55,357 bases of DNA from Paracoccus lichenicola (GTDB taxonomy: Bacteria > Pseudomonadota > Alphaproteobacteria > Rhodobacterales > Rhodobacteraceae), in contig NZ_WMBT01000011.1 in the NCBI RefSeq assembly GCF_009708075.1, positions 1 through 55,357 of the forward strand, read 5' to 3'. A program made the position numbers and the translations under genes. Positions 1-12,888 of this stretch are shown one piece after another. The notes under the pieces were generated by a model that saw only the letters and a list, made by a program, of their open reading frames with translations, did not search any database and was not told where the DNA came from. The number at the start of each line of letters is the position of its first letter. Position 1 is the first letter of the stretch.

Positions 1-82
1 CCGGCATCATCGCGCAAGACCCTGCGCCCCGTCTTTGCGGTCGATCAAACAAGGGGGGCTGCGTGATGGGGCAAGCTCCCGG

Positions 83-1723
83 CTACAGCCGCAGGCGGTG
101 CCGGGTTTCCAGCAGGGTCCGGGCGTCCCGCACCTCTTGCGCGGTTCTCGCCTCGTCCCAGCCAAGGGCGCGGGCGCAGACGGACGCGACGGTTTCAAGG
201 TCGCGCCCGGTCAGCGTCCCGGTGATCGCCAGCGCGGTGCGCCGCATCACCAGGTCGGTCAGGTGGCGGACCGCCTCGTGGCGGATCAGCCAGTCGAGTT
301 CCGCCAGCGAATGATCCGCGTCTTGCAGCATCAGGGGGCTTGCGCCTTCGGCGGCCAGGATGGCCGTGGCGGTGGTCCCATACCGCGCCAGCAGCGCCGC
401 CGCGCGGTCCGGCGGGGCGGCGCTGGCAAGGGCGGCCTGCCGCGCCCAGGCCTGCGGGTCGGACGGGTAATCCCTGCCGCCGCCAATGGGGGCCAGCTTC
501 GTGTCGCGGCGGCGGGGGTGATGCAGACGTGACAGGATCACGTCGGCCACCTCCTCGGCAAAGCCCCGGAAGGTGGTCCACTTGCCCCCCACCAGCGAGA
601 TCACGGGCCAGCGCCGCGCGCCCGAAGGTTCCGCCACGGGGGCGGAATGGTCGCGGCTGATCAGGCCGGGATTGGCCGCGTCCGAGGCGGGCAGGGGGCG
701 GATCCCCGAATAGGCATAGACGATCTGGCCCCGGTCGAAGGACAGGCCCGGCAGCAGGCTGCGCAGGGCGTCCAGGAAATAGTCGATCTCGGCATCGTCG
801 CAGGCCACGCTGTCGGGATCGTCGTCGCGGGTGTCGGTGGACCCCACCAGCGCGCGGCCCAGGTAATCGAAAACCAGGCAGATGCGGCCGTCGTCGGCCT
901 CGAAATAGATCATCCGGCCCTTCAGCGCGGCGATCAGGCCGGGATGGTCCAGCAGGACATGCGACCCCTTGGTGCCGCCAATCAGGTGCGAGGGCGCGCC
1001 AAGCGCCGCGTTCACCCGGTCGATCCAGGGACCGGCGGCGTTTACGACGATCCGAGGGCGCAGGTGCTGCGGCGCGCCATCGACCACAAGCCGCAGCGTG
1101 TCGCCGTCGGTTTCCTCCAGCGCGGCGTAATTCCAGGCGCGCGAGGCGGGATTGGCGCGCATCCCCTCGGCCAGCAGTTCCCAGACCAGGCGTTCGGGCA
1201 GGGTCACGGCGGCGTCGTGATATTGCCCCGCCGCGACGATGCGGGGGGTGAGGGGGGGAATTTCCCGCAAGGTGCGCTTTTTCGACCAAAGCTGGTGGCG
1301 CGGCATGACCCGGTGGCGGCGGCCATAGAAGTCGTACATCGCAAGGCCCGTCTTCATCAGCACCGCGCCCCGGCTGCGCGGCGCGGTGGTGGACCCCAGC
1401 AGCGTGCGCAGCGCGGCGGGCACGCCCTTGAACCAGGAAAAGATCGGGATCACCGTGGGCAGCGGGCGCACCAGATGCGGCGCGTTCTTCAACAGCAGGT
1501 TGCGTTCCAGCGTGGATTGCGCGACCAGCCGCAACTCGCCCGTTTCCAGATACTTGATGCCGCCATGGATCAGCCGCGAGGGCGCGGCGGACGTGCCGCC
1601 GCCGAAATCGCCCTTGTCGGCGATCACGCAGGTCAGGCCCTGCTCGCACAGGTCGCGGAACAGGCCCGCGCCGTTGATGCCCGCGCCCAGGATCAGCACG
1701 TCGATGTCTTGAATGTCGGTCAT
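83..1723 (-). CDS. glpD: FAD-dependent glycerol-3-phosphate dehydrogenase family protein (GlpD/EryB type)
   Basis: This 546-aa flavoprotein probably oxidises glycerol-3-phosphate or a related polyol phosphate to the keto form and passes electrons to quinone. The N-terminus carries the dinucleotide fold GAGINGAG (about residues 13-20), followed by the family's RLIHGGIKYLE segment. A later GGKWTTF motif (about residue 380) matches the GGKxTT region of GlpD, and a C-terminal helical domain follows. Length is normal for GlpD. The start overlaps the stop of the upstream kinase (ATGA), so the two are translationally coupled. Because the partner is an FGGY kinase that is not clearly glycerol kinase, the substrate could be another polyol phosphate, as with EryB in erythritol catabolism. 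Family call is firm; substrate is inferred. Confidence 0.85.
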   Translation of the reverse strand: MTDIQDIDVLILGAGINGAGLFRDLCEQGLTCVIADKGDFGGGTSAAPSRLIHGGIKYLETGELRLVAQSTLERNLLLKNAPHLVRPLPTVIPIFSWFKGVPAALRTLLGSTTAPRSRGAVLMKTGLAMYDFYGRRHRVMPRHQLWSKKRTLREIPPLTPRIVAAGQYHDAAVTLPERLVWELLAEGMRANPASRAWNYAALEETDGDTLRLVVDGAPQHLRPRIVVNAAGPWIDRVNAALGAPSHLIGGTKGSHVLLDHPGLIAALKGRMIYFEADDGRICLVFDYLGRALVGSTDTRDDDPDSVACDDAEIDYFLDALRSLLPGLSFDRGQIVYAYSGIRPLPASDAANPGLISRDHSAPVAEPSGARRWPVISLVGGKWTTFRGFAEEVADVILSRLHHPRRRDTKLAPIGGGRDYPSDPQAWARQAALASAAPPDRAAALLARYGTTATAILAAEGASPLMLQDADHSLAELDWLIRHEAVRHLTDLVMRRTALAITGTLTGRDLETVASVCARALGWDEARTAQEVRDARTLLETRHRLRL

Positions 1724-3249
1724 GCCGGGTCTCCCAGGGCCTCGATCCGCGGCCAGAGGGGGGACAGCGCATCCACAAGGTCGGTAAAGACGCCGTAGCG
1801 GCGCCCGAGGTCGGCGGACCGCTGCGCATCCGGCTGGTAGGTCGTGGTCAGCACCGCCATGTCGCGCGGGTCATGGTGGGGGCTGGCGAACAGCCCGACC
1901 CCCGACCCGGCGCAGAGGGCCGCGCCCCAGGCTGCGGCTTCGTCCGTGTCCGAGGTCGCGACCGGCATCGCCAGCACATCCGCGAAAAGCTGCGCAAGGA
2001 CCGGGCTGCGGGCCATCCCGCCCGTCAGCCGCGCGGTATCGGGCGCGAAGCCGTCGCGCAGGGCATCGACATGGTGGCGGTGGTTGAAGGCGATGCCTTC
2101 CACCACGGCGCGCAGCAGGACGCCCCGGTCGTGCCAGCCGTGCAGCCCCAGGAACGCGCCGCTGGCATGGGGACCAAAGGGCGAGCCGAACAGGAAGGGG
2201 TGAAAGATCACGGTGGACGGGCGGGCCATCGCGGCCTCGATCTCGGGGATGATGGCTGCGTGGAAGGGGCGGCCCTGCGCCTCGGCGACAGTGCGGTCGC
2301 CGCCGCAGAGCGTGTCCAGGAACCAGTCGTAGTTCGCCGCCGACGCAGGCGAGATCGACATGGCGTTCCATTCGCCCCGGCGCAGCCCGTTGCGGCAGAA
2401 CCAGCGGGCATCCACGCGCGGCGCCCGCGTCACCGTCTCGTTGATGGAATAGGTGCCGGCGACGATGGCCACCGTGCCCTCGCCATAGCCGCCCGCGCCC
2501 AGGGCGGATGCGGTCACGTCGTGCAGCCCGGCCACCACCGGCGTGCCGGGGACAAGGCCGGTCGCGGCGGCGGCAGGGGCGGTGACATGGCCGATCACCT
2601 GGTCGGGCAGGGCGACAGGGGGCAGCGCGCCCGACAGCGCCCCAAGGCCGAAGATCGCCAGGGCCTGCGCGTCGAAGGCTTGCGTGCGGACATCTGTGAA
2701 GGCGGTGCTGGCCTCGGTCAGGTCGGTGCCGATGTGGCCGGTCAGGCAGAAGGCCAGCCAGTCCTTGCAGGCCAGCACATGCGCGACGCGGGCAAAGCGG
2801 TCCGGCTGGTTGTCCCGGATCCAGGCGAGGCACGCCGAGGGGGCCGAGGCATGGGGCACCTGCCCGGTGCGCGCCAGCGCGGCATCGGCGGTGCCGTCCT
2901 GCCGCCAGCGGTCAGCGATCTCGCCCGCGCGGCTGTCCAGCGACAGGATGCCGGGGCCGAGGGGGCGCGCGGCCCGGTCCAGCAGGTAAAGCCCATCGCC
3001 ATGCGCCGTGGCGGCCACCGCCGCGATGTCCGACGCGGGACGCCCGCAGGCGGCGACGGCCTCGGCCACGGCGGCGGCGGTCTGGGTCCAGAGCGTGTCT
3101 ATGTCGCGTTCGACGTGGCGGGGCTGCGGCATGGATTGCGCCACCCGGCGGCGCGCGGTCGCCAGCACGCGGCCGGTTTCGTCGAAGATCACCGCCTTGG
3201 TGACGGTCAGGCCGTTGTCGATGCCAAGCAGCAGCGGCATGTCGGTCAT
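1720..3249 (-). CDS. FGGY-family carbohydrate/polyol kinase (LyxK-like)
   Basis: This 509-aa protein is an ATP-dependent sugar or polyol kinase. The N-terminal phosphate-binding segment reads LLGIDNGLTVTKAVIFD, and the second domain carries GLHDVTASALGAG (about residue 245) and TGGMARSPVLAQLFADV near the C-terminus. The segment GDGLYLLDRAARPLG and the surrounding region resemble E. coli LyxK (L-xylulose kinase) more than GlpK, judged from memory of that sequence. It is coupled to the dehydrogenase by a 4-base overlap, which suggests phosphorylation and then oxidation of the same polyol. It lies 60 bases downstream of a small gene with a stress-type promoter, so it may be co-transcribed with it. 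The exact substrate is unknown. Confidence 0.85.
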   Translation of the reverse strand: MTDMPLLLGIDNGLTVTKAVIFDETGRVLATARRRVAQSMPQPRHVERDIDTLWTQTAAAVAEAVAACGRPASDIAAVAATAHGDGLYLLDRAARPLGPGILSLDSRAGEIADRWRQDGTADAALARTGQVPHASAPSACLAWIRDNQPDRFARVAHVLACKDWLAFCLTGHIGTDLTEASTAFTDVRTQAFDAQALAIFGLGALSGALPPVALPDQVIGHVTAPAAAATGLVPGTPVVAGLHDVTASALGAGGYGEGTVAIVAGTYSINETVTRAPRVDARWFCRNGLRRGEWNAMSISPASAANYDWFLDTLCGGDRTVAEAQGRPFHAAIIPEIEAAMARPSTVIFHPFLFGSPFGPHASGAFLGLHGWHDRGVLLRAVVEGIAFNHRHHVDALRDGFAPDTARLTGGMARSPVLAQLFADVLAMPVATSDTDEAAAWGAALCAGSGVGLFASPHHDPRDMAVLTTTYQPDAQRSADLGRRYGVFTDLVDALSPLWPRIEALGDPA

Positions 3250-3309
3250 TCCCTGCCAGGAAGCACCGGGCAGCCCTACGACGCCCCCGCCCCCGAGGCA
3301 AGGGTCCGC

Positions 3310-3591
3310 TCAGGTCATCCGGGCGGCCTGGTCGCCCGGGCATTCCGCGCCCCAGTCATAGCCCTTGCTGCCCGCCACGCAGGCCTGCCGGACCAGGACC
3401 ACAAGCTCCACGTCCCGCGGCGTGGTCCCGGACCCCCGGGACGGGCCGACCAGGAAGCGGCGCGACAGCACATCGTAATGGACGGTCTTGTTGCCGGACA
3501 AGATCTGGATGCTGTCCCCGGCCAGCGGCACGGGATCGAGGTCGATTTCCCCAAGCCGAACGGCGTCCCGATCCTGGATCACTACGCGCAT
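3310..3591 (-). CDS. Small hypothetical protein (93 aa)
   Basis: A 93-aa protein starting MRVVIQDRDAVRLGEIDLD with no family I recognise. It is soluble-looking, with no signal peptide or membrane segment, and has two cysteines. I chose the ATG at 3591 because a perfect GGAAC-N16-CGTT promoter lies about 32 bases upstream; a longer frame would run into the divergent glgE gene. The ribosome-binding site is weak (AAGGGG about 12 bases from the ATG). It is followed after 60 bases by the kinase and dehydrogenase on the same strand. The promoter is the main argument that it is real. Function unknown. Confidence 0.6.
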   Translation of the reverse strand: MRVVIQDRDAVRLGEIDLDPVPLAGDSIQILSGNKTVHYDVLSRRFLVGPSRGSGTTPRDVELVVLVRQACVAGSKGYDWGAECPGDQAARMT

Positions 3592-3623
3592 GTTGGCACC
3601 ACGCCCCTTGAAGTGGAGGACAC

Positions 3624-3648
3624 AACGATCCAGCAAGACGATTGTTCC
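3624..3648 (-). promoter_or_regulatory. EcfG-type (general stress) promoter, perfect match
   Basis: On the minus strand GGAAC (3648-3644) is followed after exactly 16 bases by CGTT (3627-3624). This is the published alphaproteobacterial EcfG consensus. The -10 element ends about 32 bases before the ATG of the 93-aa gene at 3591. Sequence match seen directly; sigma-factor use is inferred. Confidence 0.65.
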
Positions 3649-3706
3649 CGCACATGCGGAAATTTCCGCGCGAAAAAGAAGCCGGTCACCGGGGCGTGAT
3701 CGGGCA

Positions 3707-3732
3707 GGAACCTTCGCCGTGCAAAGCCGGTT
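3707..3732 (+). promoter_or_regulatory. EcfG-type promoter for the glgE operon
   Basis: GGAAC (3707-3711), a 17-base spacer, then GGTT (3729-3732), ending 31 bases before the glgE ATG. It sits back to back with the perfect copy serving the minus-strand gene, so one 110-base region would drive both directions under stress. The -10 differs from CGTT at its first base. Confidence 0.6.
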
Positions 3733-3763
3733 GTTGTGACTGGTGGCTGCCGGGGAAGGAACC

Positions 3764-5826
3764 ATGCTGGGCAACGACTTGACGGACAAGGCAAAGGGCG
3801 ACGCGGCCCCGAACACCGACCCTGCGGGATCGTCGGACGCGCGGCTGCGGGCGCTGGCCGCGCAGCGAATCGCCATCGAGGGCGTCTCGATCGAGATCGA
3901 CGGCGGCCGTTTTCCTGCCAAGGCCGTCGCGGGACAGCCCACGGTGATCGGGGCCGACATCTTCTCGGATGGGCACGATTCGCTTGGCGCCGCGATCGCC
4001 TGGCGCCGCGCGGGCGCCGAGGACAGCCACGAAGCCCCCATGACCTTCGTCGAGAACGACCGCTGGACCGCCACGGTCGTCTTTCCCGAGAACGGCCCCT
4101 ACGATTGCACGATCCTTGCTTGGCGCGACCTGTTCACCACCTGGCACAAGGAGGTGACCAAGAAGCTGGCCGCCGGGCAGCGGATCACGCTGGAGCTGGA
4201 GGAAGGCCGCAGGCTGTTGCAGGACGGGCTGGACAAGGGCCACGCCCCCGCCGAGGCCCGCGCGACCATCGTGGGGGTCCTGGCGGCGGACGCGGCCCAT
4301 GCCGAGGCCACCGGCGACGGCGCGGCTGTCGATGCCGCCCGTTTCGCGCGTATAGGCGACCCGGCAGTCCTGGCCCTGATGCAGCGGTTCGGGCCGCGCA
4401 CCAACCTGACCGAATACAAGACCCTGACGCTGTTCGTGGACCGCAAGGCCGCCGCCTTCAGCGCCTGGTATGAACTCATGCCCCGGTCGCAATCGGGCGA
4501 CGCGAACCGCCATGGCACCTTTGACGACGTGATCGCGCGCCTGCCCTATGTGCGCGACCTGGGCTTCGACGTGCTGTATTTTCCCCCCATCCATCCCATC
4601 GGCAAGACCAACCGCAAGGGCCGCAACAACAGCCTGACCGCGCAAGAGGGCGAACCCGGCAGCCCCTATGCCATCGGCAGCGAGGCGGGCGGCCATGACG
4701 CCATCCACCCGGAACTGGGCAGCCTCAATGATTTCCGCCGCCTGATCGCTGCGGCCAGGGACCACGGGCTGGAAATCGCGCTGGACTTCGCCATCCAGTG
4801 TTCGCCCGACCATCCCTGGATCCGGGACCATCCCGAATGGTTCGACTGGCGCCCCGACGGCACCATCAAGTTCGCCGAGAACCCGCCCAAGAAATACGAG
4901 GACATCGTCAACGTCCATTTCTATCGCGGCGCGCTGCCCGGCCTGTGGTATGCGCTGCGCGACGTGGTGCTGTTCTGGGTGGACCAGGGGGTGCGCATCT
5001 TCCGCGTGGACAATCCCCACACCAAGCCTTTCCCGTTCTGGGAATGGATGATCGCCGAGGTGCGGGAAAAGGATCCCGGCGTGATCTTCCTGGCCGAGGC
5101 CTTCACCCGCCCCAAGGTAATGAAGCGGCTGGCGAAGGTCGGATTCTCGCAGTCCTATTCCTATTTCACCTGGCGCAACGAAAAGCAGGAAATCACCGAC
5201 TACCTGACCGAGCTGACGCAAGAGGAATGCCGCGAATACATGCGGCCGAACTTCTTCGTGAACACCCCCGACATCAACCCCCGCTTCCTGCAGACCAGCG
5301 GGCGGCCCGGCTTCCGCACGCGCCTGGTGCTGGCCGCGACCCTGGGGGGCAACTACGGCGTCTATAACGGCTTCGAGATCTGCGAGGCGGCAGCGGTGCC
5401 GGGCAAGGAGGAATACCTCGACTCCGAGAAATACGAGATCCGGGCGTGGGACATGGACCGGCCCGGGAACATCCAGGACGACATCCGCCTGATGAACCGG
5501 TTGCGCCAAACGCATCCCGCGCTGCAAGGCTTCACCAACGTGAAATTCTACAACGCCTGGAACGACAAGGTGCTGTCCTATGGCAAGCAGACCGGCAACG
5601 ACTTCGTGCTGGTCCACGTCAACCTCGACCCCCACGCCACCCAGGTCTTCGAGTTCGAGGTGCCCTTGTGGGAATGGGACCTGCCCGACGAGGCCTCGGT
5701 CGAGGTGCGCGACCTGATCCACGGCAACAGCTTCACCTGGCACGGCAAGACCCAATGGCTGGAGCTTGAGCCGCATACCCGACCCTATGCCATCTGGCAG
5801 CTTTTCGCCCCCGGAGTTCCCCGCTG

Positions 5827-5827
<1 letters not shown>
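3764..5827 (+). CDS. glgE: Alpha-1,4-glucan:maltose-1-phosphate maltosyltransferase GlgE
   Basis: A 687-aa GH13_3 enzyme that transfers maltosyl units from alpha-maltose-1-phosphate onto a growing alpha-1,4-glucan. The N-terminal beta-sandwich domain is followed by a TIM barrel. The nucleophile is Asp416 in FRVDNPHTK and the general acid is Glu445 in FLAEAFTRP; their spacing of 29 residues equals that of Streptomyces GlgE (D394/E423). I chose the ATG at 3764 over an upstream in-frame GTG at 3743 because GGGGAAGGA lies just before it. Its stop overlaps the next start (TGATG). It is the first gene of a treS-mak/glgB operon, the complete GlgE route from trehalose to branched glucan, with a stress-type promoter upstream. 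Confidence 0.95.
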
Positions 5828-9104
<3,277 letters not shown>

Positions 9105-9108
<4 letters not shown>

Positions 9109-11258
9109 CCAGCGCATCGGCAAGCGACATCGAGGCGATCCTGCGCGGCAGCCATGCCAACCCCTTCGCCGTCCTGGGTCCCCATGACGGCGAGGTGCGG
9201 GTCTTCGCCCCCCAGGCCTCGGCCGTCGCGGTCCTGCATGATGGCCAGCGCACGCCCCTGGACCGCGTCCACCCCGAGGGATTCTTTGCCGGACCCTTCG
9301 ACAGCCACCAGTATCAACTGGAAATGACATCCGGCGAGCGGACCTGGGTGGCCGAGGATCCCTATCGCTTCGGCCTGGTCTTGGGCGAGATGGACGAATA
9401 CCTGATCGCCGAAGGCCGCCACCGCCAGCTTTACGAAAGGCTGGGCGCGCATCCGATCACCCATGAAGGGGTGGAGGGCGTGGCCTTCGCCGTCTGGGCG
9501 CCCAATGCCCGCCGCGTCAGCGTGGTGGGCGATTTCAACGCCTGGGACGGCCGCCGCCACCCGATGCGCAGGCGCCTCGGCCCCGGCCTGTGGGAACTGT
9601 TCATCCCCGGCCTGTCCGTGGGCGAGCTGTACAAATACGAGATCATCAGCGCCCATGGCGAACGGATGCCGCTGAAGGCCGACCCGGTGGGATTCGCGCA
9701 CGAACAATCGCCCGGCACCGCCTCGGTCATCAGCGGGCTGCCCCATCACCCTTGGCAGGACGGGGACTGGATGGGAACCCGCGCGGCGCGGCAGGACCGC
9801 ACGGCCCCGATCTCGATCTACGAGGTGCATCTGGGATCCTGGCGGCGCGGGGGCGAGGGCGAGGTGCTGGATTACGAATCCATCGCCGACCTGCTGGTGC
9901 CCTATGTCACGGAAATGGGCTTCACCCATGTGGAATTCCTGCCGGTGTCGGAACATCCCTTCACCGGGTCCTGGGGATACCAGCCCATCGGGTTGTTCGC
10001 GCCCACCAGCCGCTATGGCTCGGCCGAGGCCTTCGCGCGGCTGGTGGACCGGCTGCACGCGGCAGGCATCGGCGTCATCATCGACTGGGTTCCGGCGCAT
10101 TTCCCCTCGGACGCCCACGGCCTGGGCCGCTTCGACGGCACCGCGCTTTACGAACATGCCGATCCCCGGCAGGGGTTCCACCAGGACTGGAACACGCTGA
10201 TCTACAACTTCGGCCGGCGCGAGGTGGCGAATTTCCTGCAGGCCAGCGCGCTGTATTGGCTGGACAAGTTCCACATCGACGCGCTGCGCGTGGATGCGGT
10301 GGCGTCCATGCTGTATCTGGATTATTCGCGCAAGGCCGGCGAATGGATCCCCAACCAGTTCGGCGGGAACGAGAACCTGGAAGCCATCGACTTCCTGCGC
10401 AACGTGAACGAACGGGTCTGCGCCGATCATCCCGGCGCCATCACCATCGCCGAGGAATCGACCGCCTTTCCCAAGGTCAGCCGCCCGGTCAAGGACGGCG
10501 GGTTGGGCTTCGGGTTCAAGTGGAACATGGGCTGGATGCACGACACCCTGGGCTATTTCCGGCGCGACCCCCTTCATCGCCGGTACCACCAGAACGACCT
10601 GACCTTCGGCCTGGTCTATGCCTGGTCCGAGGATTTCGTGCTGCCGCTGAGCCATGACGAGGTGGTGCATGGCAAGGGATCCCTCATCCGCCAGATGGCG
10701 GGCGACCGCTGGCAGAAATTCGCGAACCTGCGCGCCTATTTCGCCTTCATGTGGACGCATCCGGGCAAGAAGCTTTTGTTCATGGGCGGGGAATTCGCGC
10801 AGGACCGCGAATGGAACCACGACCAGTCGCTGGACTGGCACCTTCTGGACGATCCGCTGCACGCCGGAATGCAGGCGCTGATCCGGGATCTGAACCGCCT
10901 TTACCGCGACCATCCCGCGCTGCACCGGCTGGACTGCGACCCGGGCGGCTTCGAATGGATCGACGCCAGCGACGCGGACCAGAGCGTGCTGGTCTTTCTG
11001 CGCAAGTCCGACGACGGCGCGCCGCCTGCGGTGATCGTCTGCAACCTGACGCCGCAGGTCCATCACGACTACCGCATCGGCGTCCCGCAGCCGGGCGGCT
11101 GGCGCGAGGTCCTGAACACCGACGACGCGGGTTATGGCGGGTCGGGTGTCGGCAACGCGGGGCCGCTGCAAACCGAGGACATCGCTTGGCACGGGCGCAA
11201 GGCGTCCCTCGCCCTGACGCTGCCGCCGCTGGCGGTCATCGTGCTGGTTCCCGAATGA
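9105..11258 (+). CDS. glgB: 1,4-alpha-glucan branching enzyme GlgB
   Basis: A 717-aa GH13 enzyme that introduces alpha-1,6 branches into the glucan made by GlgE. An N-terminal extension (residues 1 to about 110) and the CBM48 domain ([13 protein letters not shown] near residue 145) precede the TIM barrel. The nucleophile is Asp397 ([11 protein letters not shown]) and the acid Glu450 (ITIAEESTA). Their spacing of 53 residues matches E. coli GlgB (D405/E458). A C-terminal beta domain follows. Length is normal. It overlaps the upstream fusion and the downstream NADH dehydrogenase by 4 bases each. No glgA or glgC lies nearby, which fits glucan made through maltose-1-phosphate rather than ADP-glucose. 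Confidence 0.95.
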
Positions 11259-12532
11259 CGCAATCCCCGGCTGCCGCCAAGCACCGCGTCGTCGTGGTCG
11301 GGGCCGGTTTCGCGGGCCTGTACCTGGTCCAGGGCCTGAAGGGCGCAGGTTGCGCGATCACGCTGATCGACCAGCGCAACCACCACCTGTTCCAGCCGCT
11401 TCTGTATCAGGTCGCCACCACGCTTCTGTCCACGTCCGAGATCGCCTGGCCGATCCGCCGCGTGCTGCGCGACCGCCCCGATGTCGAAACCCTGCTGGCC
11501 CGCGTGACCGGCATCGACCGCGCCGGGGGCCAGGTGCTGCTGGAAACGGGCGATCGGGTGCCCTTCGACACGCTGGTCCTGGCGACCGGCGCGCGGCACG
11601 CCTATTTCGGCCATGACGAATGGGAGGCCGACGCCCCGGGGCTGAAGACGCTGGAGGATGCGACCACCATCCGCCGCCGCCTGCTTCTGGCCTTCGAGCG
11701 GGCCGAGCTGACTCTTGATGCGGCGGAACGCGACGCGAACCTGACCTTTGCCATCATCGGCGGCGGTCCCACCGGGGTCGAGCTTGCGGGCATCCTGGCG
11801 GATCTGGCGCACCGCGTCCTGCCGCGCGAATTCCGCCGCATCGACACCCGCACCGCCCGGATCATGCTGATCGAGGCCGGGCCGCGCGTGTTGCCGGTCT
11901 TTGCGCAATCGTTGTCGGATTATGCGGCGGCGGCCTTGCAGCGGCGGGGCGTGCAGGTGCTGACCGGGCGGCCCGTGACCGCCATCTCGGACCGGCAGGT
12001 CACGATCGGCGACGAGGCGGTGCCATGCCGGACGGTGATCTGGGCCGCGGGGGTGCAGGCCTCGCCTGCGGCGGAATGGCTGGGGGCCGAGGCCGACCGG
12101 GCGGGCCGCGTGATGGTGGACGCGGACCTGACCCTGCCCGGCGATCCCCGCATCTTCGTGCTGGGCGACACCGCCCATGTCGAGGTGGACGGCAAGCCCG
12201 TGCCCGGCCTTGCCCCGGCGGCCAAGCAGCAGGGCCAATACGCCGCCGCCGCGATCCGGGCGCGGCTGGCGGGCAAGCCCGCGCCGGGACCGTTCCGCTA
12301 TGCCCATCAGGGGAACCTGGCCACCATCGGGCGCAACGCCGCCGTGATCGACTTTGGCCGCATCCGGCTGACGGGCTGGCTGGCCTGGTGGATCTGGGGC
12401 GTCGCCCATGTCTATTTCCTGATCGGGGTCCGCTCTCGCCTGGCCGTCGCGATCAACTGGCTGTGGAGCTTCCTGTCCCGCCAGAACCCCGCTCGGCTGA
12501 TCACCCAGAAGGAAACGGCGCGGCGCGACTGA
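11255..12532 (+). CDS. ndh: Type II NADH:quinone oxidoreductase (NDH-2)
   Basis: A 425-aa membrane-associated flavoprotein that oxidises NADH and reduces quinone without pumping protons. The FAD-binding motif [11 protein letters not shown] is at the N-terminus, the NADH-binding [13 protein letters not shown] near residue 165, and the FAD-contacting VLGDTAHVE near residue 305. The C-terminal amphipathic/hydrophobic segment [16 protein letters not shown] is typical of NDH-2 membrane anchoring. The start ATG sits inside the glgB stop (ATGA), so it is the last gene of the GlgE-pathway operon. Its place there is unusual: it has no enzymatic link to glucan synthesis, but co-induction under stress would help reoxidise NADH. 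The family call is firm. Confidence 0.9.
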   Translation: MTQSPAAAKHRVVVVGAGFAGLYLVQGLKGAGCAITLIDQRNHHLFQPLLYQVATTLLSTSEIAWPIRRVLRDRPDVETLLARVTGIDRAGGQVLLETGDRVPFDTLVLATGARHAYFGHDEWEADAPGLKTLEDATTIRRRLLLAFERAELTLDAAERDANLTFAIIGGGPTGVELAGILADLAHRVLPREFRRIDTRTARIMLIEAGPRVLPVFAQSLSDYAAAALQRRGVQVLTGRPVTAISDRQVTIGDEAVPCRTVIWAAGVQASPAAEWLGAEADRAGRVMVDADLTLPGDPRIFVLGDTAHVEVDGKPVPGLAPAAKQQGQYAAAAIRARLAGKPAPGPFRYAHQGNLATIGRNAAVIDFGRIRLTGWLAWWIWGVAHVYFLIGVRSRLAVAINWLWSFLSRQNPARLITQKETARRD

Positions 12533-12547
12533 CCGGCCGGGGCACGG

Positions 12548-12585
12548 AAAAACCCCGCGCGGCATGGCTGCGCGGGGCCGTCTTT
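12548..12585. terminator. Bidirectional Rho-independent terminator
   Basis: An 8-bp perfect stem, CCCCGCGC (12553-12560) with GCGCGGGG (12570-12577), has a run of A on the left and TCTTT on the right. It separates the convergent NDH-2 gene and the 53-aa gene and could terminate both. Confidence 0.75.
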
Positions 12586-12605
12586 CGATCCTCAGGCGGG
12601 ATCGA

Positions 12606-12767
12606 TCACTGGTTTTCCTGCGGGCCGCCGGGGGTCTTTTCGGCCTTGGCCGGGTTCATCACGTCGAATTCCTCGGGCGAATGGGGAACGCCCTCGTGAT
12701 CGCCCTGGCCGTGCTGGCGGGGGGGATCGGTGGCGGGGTTGGGCTGCTTGGGTGTTTCGCGGGTCAT
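12606..12767 (-). CDS. Small hydrophilic, probably disordered protein (53 aa)
   Basis: A 53-aa protein beginning MTRETPKQPNPATDPPRQHG, rich in Pro, Gly, Gln, Glu, Asp and His and with almost no hydrophobic residues, so it is likely intrinsically disordered. The ATG at 12767 follows a strong AGGAGGACCACCC ribosome-binding site, and a GGAAC-N16-GGTT promoter lies 22 bases upstream. It resembles in composition, but not obviously in sequence, the two small proteins at 34775-35177, which also have this promoter type. No function is known. A hydrophilin-like protective role during stress is a guess from composition and promoter. Confidence 0.7.
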   Translation of the reverse strand: MTRETPKQPNPATDPPRQHGQGDHEGVPHSPEEFDVMNPAKAEKTPGGPQENQ

Positions 12768-12788
12768 GGGTGGTCCTCCTGCCGGAAC

Positions 12789-12813
12789 AACCCGCGAGGG
12801 GGGTTCCTGTTCC
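12789..12813 (-). promoter_or_regulatory. EcfG-type promoter for the 53-aa gene
   Basis: Minus strand GGAAC (12813-12809), 16-base spacer, GGTT (12792-12789), ending 22 bases before the ATG. Confidence 0.6.
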
Positions 12814-12888
12814 CATGCCCGGGCGGGACGCCTTGCCCCCTGCGCCGTCCCCGGGCAGGATCGGGCCGGACGCGGGAAAGGACACGGG

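Noticed and set aside
1..82. A possible gene end or terminator before the GlpD-type gene's 3' end
   Set aside because: Only 82 bases are visible and no convincing frame or hairpin can be supported.
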